Shown here: one piece after another, positions 1-6,352 of the stretch | Layout of the letters: each line of letters begins with the position of its first letter | How positions within the stretch are numbered: the stretch's first letter is position 1 | Assembly: GCA_028697515.1 (NCBI GenBank) | Contig: JAQVEY010000107.1 | Location: forward strand, 1 to 7,580 | Length of the DNA: 7,580 bases | Reading direction: 5' to 3' | Origin: Bacteroidales bacterium | GTDB lineage: Bacteria > Bacteroidota > Bacteroidia > Bacteroidales > ML635J-15 | Position numbers and translations under genes: made by a program | The notes under the pieces: generated by a model | Seen by the model: only the letters and a program-made list of their open reading frames with translations | Told to the model about the DNA's origin: nothing | Database searches by the model: none

Positions 1-51
1 CTTCTTAGAATAATAAATATTTTAAATATTTTCATATTTTAATAAGATTAT

Positions 52-93
52 TTGTAACTTGCATAAATTAGTGAAAAGGAGACATTATATCTG
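52..93 (+). promoter_or_regulatory. Possible Bacteroidota-type promoter ahead of the receptor operon
   Basis: The first 119 bases hold no convincing gene and are the only place in the window where a promoter for the operon could sit. TATATCTG at 86-93 differs by one base from the Bacteroidota -7 consensus TAnnTTTG. TTG at 59-61 lies 24 bases before it, and an exact TTTG at 51-54 lies 31 bases before it. The usual spacing is about 17-23, so neither is an ideal -33 element. If it is used, transcription would begin near 100, leaving a leader of about 20 bases. Matches this short are common in A+T-rich DNA, so this is a weak call. Confidence 0.25.
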
Positions 94-119
94 TTTTTAT
101 ATAAAAGCAAATTGATACA

Positions 120-2084
120 ATGAAATATAAACTAATACTATTCTTTATTATTTTCACAATAAGTATGAGAATTCTATCAGCTCAGCAAGATAGTATTGAC
201 ATATATGAATTGGATTTGTCTCAGTTATCAAAATTAAAAATAGTTTCTGCTACTAAAGTAAGTCAGGAGATTAAAGAAGTACCCGCGACTATTTATATTA
301 TTTCGGCAAAGCAAATCGAAGAAGCGGGATATTTTACACTAGAAGAAGTTTTATCCGATTTGCCGGGATTTCAGTTTCGAAATATACTTGGACTAAACAG
401 CTATGTCTTCCAAAGAGGAATTCCTAACCAAAACAATCTTACTTTATTGCTTATAGACGGAGTTATGGTGAACGAGCTTAATTCTGGCGGATTTTACGGT
501 GGAGGGCAATATAACCTGTCAAATATTGATAGAATAGAAGTAATTTATGGTCCATCATCAGTTATTTACGGGACAAACGCAGTATCAGGAATAATAAACA
601 TAGTTACAAAATCTGCTAAAGATGCAAGATTCGGGATAAATACTATCGCAGGGAACTTCAACACATTTGCTTCTGATTTTAATTACTGCTATGTAAGCGA
701 AAATGAAGATTTTGGAATTTCTGTTGCCGGCATGATCAAGAAATCGGACAAAGCTGATTTAAGAAGTGAAGCTGGCGATAACAACTGGTCTGACCTCATG
801 GAAAACTATGAGAATGATTATACATTTGATTTAAAAGCAGATTATAAAGATTTCAGTTTCGGCACAAATTATATGTATAAACAAACTTCCAACAGTACAT
901 TGATTAAATCTACAGATACTTTTTACAAAGATTATGGAACAGAATGGAATATACAATTTGTGAACAATTATCTTAAATACAATAAACTGCTTAATGATAA
1001 GCTTAATTTCTCTTCTGTTTTGTATAATCGTAACGCTACTGTTCTTGGAAACAGTATTTATTATGTTACAGATACTGCTCAGATAGGTTATTTTCGCCCA
1101 AATAATTTAAGCGGTATTGAAAGCATACTTAGTCTTAAAGCAAATGATTTGCTTAGTGTTGACGGAGGATTTAGTTTCGAGTATGAAAGACTTTCAGAGT
1201 CAAATTCATGGTCTTTTAGTGATTCTGTCACAATAAAACCTCCTAAGCCTGATAAGCCCGATATACTCGATAATTATCTGGTAAGTATATTCTTTGAACC
1301 TAAATTGAACTTTTTTAACCATCTGTATATTTTAACAGGTGTCCGTTTTGACCAAAGCAGTATTTATGATCAGATAACTACTCCAAAAGCTGCTCTAATG
1401 CTAAATATAAAAAAACATAGTTTCAGAATATCATATTCAGAAGCATTCAGAGCACCAAAACCATGGGATTACACATATGGTCTTGGGAACACAGATTTAT
1501 TGCCTGAAGAAATGCAATCAATTGAAGGATCATATTCATTTGCAACAAAATTTCTTATTCTTGATATAATCGGATATAAGAACAAACTTGAAAACGCCAT
1601 AAGTCAAGAAAGCCTGCTAGATGGGAACAGATGGATAAATAGAGGTGAAATAAATACTGATGGTGTTGAAGTGTTCTTGCGTTATTCTAAAAAAAGATTA
1701 TCATCATTTGTGAATTACACTTATAATTTAAGCTATGATGAAAATGGAAATGATATTCCTGAAATAGCTAAACATAGCGCAAATGCCGGCATAACATACT
1801 CATTTAATAAACACTTTCGAATAAATCTGAGAGCGAATTATTGTGGTAGAAAAGAAAATACTAAAGAAATAGAAACAACAAACAGTATCTATATTGACCC
1901 CTATTTAATACTTCACTCTAGTTTAATGATAACAAACCTAAACGGATTTACTATTAAATTTTCAGTAAAGAATTTATTGAATGAAGAATACTACCATACA
2001 TCGAATAGAATGCCTGACAGGTATAGGCAACCACAAAGAACTTTTTTACTTACTGTAGGATATAGAATTAATAACGGCAAATGA
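120..2084 (+). CDS. TonB-dependent outer-membrane receptor
   Basis: This is a 654-residue outer-membrane beta-barrel receptor that should import a ligand using TonB/ExbBD energy. Residues 1-21 form a signal peptide (basic start, hydrophobic core, cleavage likely after A21 before QQ). The plug spans about 41-166 and shows RGIPNQNN (99-106), LLLIDG (110-114 region) and the conserved run from IDRIEVIYGP (136-145) to GTNAVSGIINIVTK (151-164). The barrel follows, with the typical SEAFRAPKPW and NTDLLPEE motifs and a last strand at about 641-650. There is no carboxypeptidase-like N-terminal extension, so it is not a SusC-type glycan importer; the pre-plug segment DLSQLSKLKIVSATK resembles CirA-like receptors. 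An in-frame stop at 102-104 makes the ATG at 120 the only good start, and no ribosome-binding motif precedes it. Its stop overlaps the start of the next gene by ATGA, implying coupled translation with the YfiR-kinase. The substrate cannot be determined. The protein ends GYRINNGK, not in the usual terminal aromatic. Confidence 0.95.
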   Translation: MKYKLILFFIIFTISMRILSAQQDSIDIYELDLSQLSKLKIVSATKVSQEIKEVPATIYIISAKQIEEAGYFTLEEVLSDLPGFQFRNILGLNSYVFQRGIPNQNNLTLLLIDGVMVNELNSGGFYGGGQYNLSNIDRIEVIYGPSSVIYGTNAVSGIINIVTKSAKDARFGINTIAGNFNTFASDFNYCYVSENEDFGISVAGMIKKSDKADLRSEAGDNNWSDLMENYENDYTFDLKADYKDFSFGTNYMYKQTSNSTLIKSTDTFYKDYGTEWNIQFVNNYLKYNKLLNDKLNFSSVLYNRNATVLGNSIYYVTDTAQIGYFRPNNLSGIESILSLKANDLLSVDGGFSFEYERLSESNSWSFSDSVTIKPPKPDKPDILDNYLVSIFFEPKLNFFNHLYILTGVRFDQSSIYDQITTPKAALMLNIKKHSFRISYSEAFRAPKPWDYTYGLGNTDLLPEEMQSIEGSYSFATKFLILDIIGYKNKLENAISQESLLDGNRWINRGEINTDGVEVFLRYSKKRLSSFVNYTYNLSYDENGNDIPEIAKHSANAGITYSFNKHFRINLRANYCGRKENTKEIETTNSIYIDPYLILHSSLMITNLNGFTIKFSVKNLLNEEYYHTSNRMPDRYRQPQRTFLLTVGYRINNGK

Positions 2085-3907
2085 AATCAATAAAATTTTC
2101 AATATTAGTCTTGTTAATTAATATAGTGTTTTCAACATTTTGCTTTGCTCAGACTGTAGATAGAAGTGTTGCTGTTAGTGCCTATATATATAATTTCGCA
2201 AAAAATGTTTTGTGGCAAAAAGAAGAGAATATTAAAGAATTTCGCTTTCATATTATTGGTACTGATAAGGACATTATAAATGAAATGAATAAAATGTCTC
2301 AGGCTAAGACTTTAAGAGGCAAGCCTATAAAAATCACTAATTCGACTAAGCTTGTAAATACTGATGGGATAAATCTTATTTTCATCACATACGAATATCG
2401 AGACAAATTGAATGACATTTACAACTCTGTTGAAGGAAAAAACACCCTAATTGTCACTGATTTATGCAATAATAAAAGTGACATAATGATAAATATTATC
2501 GATTCAGATGTCGGTTCGCTAAAATTTGAGATTAATAAAGCAAATATTATCAACCAGAATATTATGATAATGCCTGATATAATCCTTTTAGGAGGAACCG
2601 AAGTAGATGTATCTGCTTTGTACTATGAAGGGCAACAAAGTTTAAGAAGATTGCAAAAACAGATAGATAGTTTGGAGCAAAGCAATAATGAACTTTTAAG
2701 AATCCAAAAAAGCATTCGAAAAGAATTATTGGCAAGTCAAGACAGTTTACAGGAATTGATTTCTAAAATAAATAGTCAGCAAATAGTACTTGACCGACAA
2801 AGACAATTATTATTTCAACGCGAGCAGGAAATAAATGAACAAACAAACAAAATAGAAGAAAATGAAAAGCATTTTGATATTTTGACATCAAAAATTGCAA
2901 TTCAAGATGTTGAAATAAATAAAAGAAAGGAAATTCTGGAGAGCCAATTAATAGAAATTGAGTCTAAAAAGCAACAAATTATAAAACAAACAAACACTTT
3001 GCAATCGCAGGATTTGACTATTAATCGCCAAAGAAATATAATGTACTTGTTGATTGTGATTGTAATTTTAGTAATTTCTTTAGTAATTGCCATTTACAGA
3101 AGTTTTAGGATAAAAAAGAAAATGAACAAAGAGCTCGAAATAAAAGTAAAAGAAAGGACTAACGAGCTAAATATTTTAAATGCAGAACTCGAAGAACGAG
3201 TATCACAAAGAACAGCACAATTAGTTGCAATAAATAAAGAACTTGAATCATTCTCATATTCAATTTCTCACGATTTGCGTGCTCCTTTAAGAGCTATTTA
3301 CGGTTTTTCGCAAATAATATCAACCAGACATAAAGATTCACTCAATGTAGAAGGCCAGCAATACATAGATTACGTTGTAGCAGCAAGTGTTAGGATGGAA
3401 CAACTAATCAATGATCTTTTAAACTTTTCGCGTCTTGGACGAAAATCAATAGAATTGCATCCAGTTGATCTAAATGATATTATTCAAGAGATGAAAATGG
3501 AATTTAAGCAAAAAATTGAAGAAGTTGATGCACAACTATTATTTGACAATAATTTACCGGTATTAAAAGGCGACAAATCTCTGTTCAGACAAATATTTAT
3601 TAACCTTATCGGTAATGCGATTACATACAGACGTAAAGAGATTCAACTTATAATAAATATATCACATGAAGAATCTTCTAAACATCATATAATAAAAGTT
3701 TCGGATACAGGAATAGGGATAAAAAAAGAGTATTGGGAAAAGATTTTTAACATATTTCAACGATTACATAGCGAAGACGAATATCCAGGTACAGGTATTG
3801 GTCTGGCAACGGTCAAAAAATCAGTTGAATTGATGAATGGAGAAATAACTGTTGATTCTGTGTATGGTGACGGAAGCACATTTATTATTAAATTTATAAA
3901 AAAATAA
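2081..3907 (+). CDS. Membrane histidine kinase with periplasmic YfiR (DUF4154) sensor
   Basis: This is a 608-residue sensor kinase. Residues 1-23 are a signal peptide (CFA before Q24). Residues 28-182 match the YfiR/HmsC-like fold: AVSAYIYNFAKNVLW near the start, NTLIVTD at 121-127, and the closing FEINKANIINQNIMI (149-163). A coiled coil runs from 188 to 321, one membrane helix from 321 to 339, then basic RSFRIKKK, placing the kinase in the cytoplasm. A linker with two 18-residue repeats (350-385) replaces HAMP. HisKA carries SISHDLRAPLRAI with H397 as the phosphorylated residue. The ATPase domain has N512 (N box), DTGIGI (542-547), a FQRLHSEDEYPGTGIGL lid and G2 box (559-575), typical of phytochrome-family kinases. 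All catalytic motifs are intact. It starts inside the receptor stop codon and is followed 4 bases later by an Rcp1-like receiver, its likely partner. In Pseudomonas, YfiR is a separate protein controlling a diguanylate cyclase; here it is fused to the kinase. Confidence 0.93.
   Translation: MKSIKFSILVLLINIVFSTFCFAQTVDRSVAVSAYIYNFAKNVLWQKEENIKEFRFHIIGTDKDIINEMNKMSQAKTLRGKPIKITNSTKLVNTDGINLIFITYEYRDKLNDIYNSVEGKNTLIVTDLCNNKSDIMINIIDSDVGSLKFEINKANIINQNIMIMPDIILLGGTEVDVSALYYEGQQSLRRLQKQIDSLEQSNNELLRIQKSIRKELLASQDSLQELISKINSQQIVLDRQRQLLFQREQEINEQTNKIEENEKHFDILTSKIAIQDVEINKRKEILESQLIEIESKKQQIIKQTNTLQSQDLTINRQRNIMYLLIVIVILVISLVIAIYRSFRIKKKMNKELEIKVKERTNELNILNAELEERVSQRTAQLVAINKELESFSYSISHDLRAPLRAIYGFSQIISTRHKDSLNVEGQQYIDYVVAASVRMEQLINDLLNFSRLGRKSIELHPVDLNDIIQEMKMEFKQKIEEVDAQLLFDNNLPVLKGDKSLFRQIFINLIGNAITYRRKEIQLIINISHEESSKHHIIKVSDTGIGIKKEYWEKIFNIFQRLHSEDEYPGTGIGLATVKKSVELMNGEITVDSVYGDGSTFIIKFIKK
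2642..3043 (+). other. Long single-register periplasmic coiled coil of the YfiR-kinase
   Basis: Between the YfiR domain and the membrane helix, residues 188 to 321 follow one heptad register with no stutter. Every seventh residue is L188, I195, N202, Q209, L216, L223, I230, L237, L244, I251, I258, F265, I272, I279, L286, I293, I300, L307, I314, M321. The second core position (four before each) is Leu or Ile in the first part (L191, L198, L205, I212, L226). In the second part it is mostly Gln (Q233, Q240, Q254, Q275, Q289, Q303, Q310, Q317). At about 0.15 nm per residue the helix would be near 20 nm, close to the depth of a periplasm. The register is seen directly; a dimer and its span are inferred. 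Confidence 0.85.
3128..3253 (+). repeat. Two 18-residue tandem repeats in the kinase linker
   Basis: Between the membrane helix and the HisKA domain, residues 350-367 and 368-385 repeat the pattern xELExxVxxRTxxLxxxN, and a third start, KELESF, runs into the phosphorylated-histidine helix. This ELExRVxxRTxxL segment is the usual entry helix of phytochrome-type kinases, normally present once; here it is doubled without a gap. Eighteen residues equal an 11 plus a 7, so a signalling coiled coil could continue through it. It takes the place of a HAMP domain, which is absent. Confidence 0.8.
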
Positions 3908-3911
3908 GATT

Positions 3912-4355
3912 ATGGAAACTCTGGCTCAGATATTACTGGTCGAAGACAATCAAATGGATGTAATACTCACTCTTGATGCGTTTCGTGAAGCAAAACTTCA
4001 GAATAAAATAAACGTTGCCCGTAATGGCCAAGAAGCATTAGATTACCTGTTTGGTGAAGGGAAATACTCAGATAGAAACATTTTCCCGTTACCATCACTA
4101 ATTTTACTTGATTTAAAGATGCCAGGCAGTGACGGATTTGAAGTTTTAAGCCGTATAAAATCTACAGAAGGACTTAAAAGAATCCCTGTTGTAATCTTAA
4201 CTTCTTCGAAGGACGAAGGAGACCGAGCCTTAAGTTATGATATTGGAGCCAACAGTTATCTGATTAAACCAGTTTCGTTTGACGGCTTTATTGATGTTGT
4301 AAGAAAAATTGACGATTATTGGTTTAGCTTAAATATTAACGCTCCTGAAAAATAA
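3912..4355 (+). CDS. Stand-alone Rcp1-like response regulator receiver
   Basis: This is a 147-residue single-domain receiver with no output domain. Acidic residues E11 and D12 and the phospho-acceptor D67 (in LILLDLKMPG) form the pocket. T97 in VVILTSS and K119 in LIKP complete the conserved set. The insert around 45-61 (EALDYLFGEGKY, then a Pro-rich piece before the acceptor strand) and the aromatic end DDYWF are marks of the Rcp1 family, which are partners of phytochrome-type kinases such as Cph1. The preceding kinase has exactly that core type and ends 4 bases upstream, so cognate pairing is likely. The gene ends in tandem stops TAATAA, and the next gene starts 13 bases later. It may act as a phosphate carrier or bind a target by protein contact; the sequence does not say which. 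Confidence 0.93.
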   Translation: METLAQILLVEDNQMDVILTLDAFREAKLQNKINVARNGQEALDYLFGEGKYSDRNIFPLPSLILLDLKMPGSDGFEVLSRIKSTEGLKRIPVVILTSSKDEGDRALSYDIGANSYLIKPVSFDGFIDVVRKIDDYWFSLNINAPEK

Positions 4356-4368
4356 TAAAAATCAGACT

Positions 4369-6306
4369 ATGAAAAAGGAAATAAAAGTATTACATATTGA
4401 CGACAGCTATCTGGATAGAATGCTTGTAAAAGATATATTATCTCAGGATTCTACTGATTTTATTCTACAAGGAGCTGAGACTAGAGAAAAATTTGAGGAA
4501 CTAATATCCCAACAGATATTTGACATAATTCTTAGCGATTTTAATATTCTTGGTTTTGATGGTTTACAAGTTTTGGAAGTTATAAAAAAGACAAATCCAG
4601 ATTTACCAGTAGTAATAATTACAGGTACAGGATCCGAAGAAGTTGCCATTAAGGCTATGAAAATGGGTGCTGCTGATTATGTAATAAAATCGGTTAAACA
4701 CATAAGAAGTCTGCCTCAGGTAATAATAAATGTTTTAGAGCACAAGCAAAAAGAAATAGAATTAAATAAAACACAAAATGCTCTATTTAAAAGTGAAGCA
4801 CTCTTCCGTACAGCTTTTGAAAATGCTACTATTGGAGTATGCATGGTTGACATTGAAGGAAAATTCATAAGTGTAAACAAAACTTTGTGTGAAATTACGG
4901 GATATTCAAGATCAGAACTAGAAAAATCGAGTTTTCTTAAAATAACTCACCCTGACGACCTTGAAAGGTCGCATTCGTTTTTGCTTAAAATTTTAAATGG
5001 TGATATCAATTATACAAATTTTGAAAAAAGATATTTACACAAAAGCGGGAAAATCATCTGGGCAATAATGTCAACCAGTTTAATTAAAAATGAATTAAAT
5101 GAACCAGAGTATTTCTTCACATTTATTCAGGATATTTCTGAAAAAAAGAAATTTGAAGAAGAATTAATTCAGGCAAAAGAAAAGGCTGAAGAATCAGATC
5201 GTCTAAAAACAGCATTTCTTAATAATATTTCGCATGAGATTAGAACTCCAATGAACGCAATTATAGGTTTCTCTGAGCTATTAAATGAGCCTAATCTTGA
5301 CAAAGACAAGCATAAAGAATATACAAATACTATAATGCAAAGTAGTGAACATTTATTGTCCATTATTTCTGACATTATAAGTATAGCAACTATCGAAGCA
5401 GGGCAGGAAAAAACCCACAATTGTGAGTTTAATCTGAATGAAATACTTGATTTACTGTACGACCAATTCAAAATTAAAGCATTTGAAAAAAATCTGAACT
5501 TAAAAATAGTAAAAACATTATCGGATAAAGATGCCCTAATTACTAGCGATAAAACTAAATTGATTCAAGTAATATCAAATTTGGTAAACAATGCATTAAA
5601 ATATACCGATACTGGTTTTATTGAAGTTTGTTGTGAATTAAAAAAAGATAAATTATTTTTCACAGTAAAAGACAGCGGTATAGGTATTCCTAAAGAAATG
5701 CATGAGGAAATATTTAAAAGATTCAGACAAATAGAAAACCCTAATGAACGTCATCATGGTGGTTCGGGCTTAGGTTTGGCTATTTCAAAAGCTTATATCG
5801 AACTATTAAATGGTCAAATTTGGCTAAACTCAGAGCCAAATCAAGGAACATCCTTCTTTTTCACCATACCATACACAGCAGTAAACAGTCAAAAATATAA
5901 AACATCATTAAAAGAATCAAATGAAACTTTAGTTTTAAACAGAAAGATTAAAAATATTCTTATTGCAGAAGATGACGATTCAAATTTCTTATTGATTAAA
6001 ACATTTCTTAGTGATAATAATGTAAAAATACTTAGAGTTAAAACAGGATCAGAGGCAGTAGAAATGTGCAGAAATAACAACGAAATAGACATAGTACTTA
6101 TGGATATAAAAATGCCTCAGGAAAATGGCTTAGAGGCAATTAAAAAAATCAGGAAATTCAATACACAAATTCCAATTATTATAGAAAGTGCATACTATGA
6201 TGATTCAAATAGAGAAGAGGCATATGCTGCAGGTTGCAACGATTTTATTACAAAACCCATAAAAAAGCATAAGCTTATATCAGTAATTAATAAGCTTTTC
6301 GATTAA
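4369..6306 (+). CDS. Soluble hybrid histidine kinase, REC-PAS-HisKA-HATPase-REC
   Basis: This is a 645-residue cytoplasmic protein with no signal peptide or membrane helix. The N-terminal receiver (about 5-122) has D11, D12, acceptor D57, T85 and K107; K107 is followed by Ser, not the usual Pro. A PAS domain with its C-terminal motif spans about 141-258 (AFENATIGVCMVD, ITGYSRSEL, HPDDLERS, FIQDISEKK). HisKA has NNISHEIRTPMNAI with H289. The ATPase domain has N408, DSGIGI (435-440), FKRFRQ and GGSGLGLAISKA (464-474). The C-terminal receiver (about 527-643) has E534, D535, D536, acceptor D579 in LMDIKMP, S607 in the usual Thr/Ser place, and K629 in TKP. All phosphotransfer residues are present. 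A receiver at the front suggests that this kinase is itself driven by phosphate, plausibly from the YfiR-kinase upstream, with PAS adding a second input. The final receiver would normally feed an Hpt protein, but none is in the window. Confidence 0.94.
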   Translation: MKKEIKVLHIDDSYLDRMLVKDILSQDSTDFILQGAETREKFEELISQQIFDIILSDFNILGFDGLQVLEVIKKTNPDLPVVIITGTGSEEVAIKAMKMGAADYVIKSVKHIRSLPQVIINVLEHKQKEIELNKTQNALFKSEALFRTAFENATIGVCMVDIEGKFISVNKTLCEITGYSRSELEKSSFLKITHPDDLERSHSFLLKILNGDINYTNFEKRYLHKSGKIIWAIMSTSLIKNELNEPEYFFTFIQDISEKKKFEEELIQAKEKAEESDRLKTAFLNNISHEIRTPMNAIIGFSELLNEPNLDKDKHKEYTNTIMQSSEHLLSIISDIISIATIEAGQEKTHNCEFNLNEILDLLYDQFKIKAFEKNLNLKIVKTLSDKDALITSDKTKLIQVISNLVNNALKYTDTGFIEVCCELKKDKLFFTVKDSGIGIPKEMHEEIFKRFRQIENPNERHHGGSGLGLAISKAYIELLNGQIWLNSEPNQGTSFFFTIPYTAVNSQKYKTSLKESNETLVLNRKIKNILIAEDDDSNFLLIKTFLSDNNVKILRVKTGSEAVEMCRNNNEIDIVLMDIKMPQENGLEAIKKIRKFNTQIPIIIESAYYDDSNREEAYAAGCNDFITKPIKKHKLISVINKLFD

Positions 6307-6334
6307 AGTTTTATTATTTCTTTTGCTATCTTTA
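6303..6334 (+). promoter_or_regulatory. Weak possible promoter before the T9SS-cargo gene
   Basis: The 46-base gap after the hybrid kinase is the largest gap between genes here. TATCTTTA at 6327-6334 differs by one base from the Bacteroidota -7 consensus TAnnTTTG and would give a leader of roughly 12 bases. No proper TTTG lies at the -33 distance; only TTAAAG at 6303-6308 is near. No terminator hairpin separates the genes, so read-through from the kinase operon is equally possible. Confidence 0.2.
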
Positions 6335-6352
6335 AGGCCAAATAATATTATT

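Noticed and set aside
15..31. Palindrome AAATATTT-T-AAATATTT
   Set aside because: Only A and T with a one-base centre; it cannot form a stable RNA hairpin and such strings are expected by chance in DNA this A+T-rich. It could be the tail of an upstream gene's region, but nothing supports that.
74..82. AAAAGGAGA, a good Shine-Dalgarno-like string before the receptor gene
   Set aside because: It is 38 bases from the ATG at 120, far outside the working distance, and an in-frame stop at 102-104 rules out an earlier start. No other gene here has a Shine-Dalgarno motif at the right place.
95..106. Perfect palindrome TTTTATATAAAA in the receptor leader
   Set aside because: Purely A+T, no loop, low information; could be an operator half-site pair but nothing in the window repeats it.
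2135..2150. Possible lipoprotein signal around C21 of the YfiR-kinase
   Set aside because: The residues before it are S-T-F, not a lipobox such as L-A/S-G/A, and CFA-Q fits ordinary signal peptidase cleavage.
2902..3093. Minus-strand open frame of 63 codons inside the kinase gene
   Set aside because: It mirrors the coiled-coil and membrane-helix coding region, has no start context or recognisable domain, and is a compositional shadow. Similar minus-strand frames at 4443-4649, 5169-5471, 5889-6092 and 6414-6611 were dropped for the same reason.
6341..6352. Perfect palindrome AATAATATTATT touching the ATG of the T9SS cargo gene
   Set aside because: Low-complexity A/T sequence with no second copy; chance occurrence is likely.
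6323..6352. Longer N-terminus for the T9SS cargo gene from a TTG start
   Set aside because: It would put polar residues and an Arg-Pro in front of a clean signal peptide, and the ATG at 6353 gives a normal export signal.
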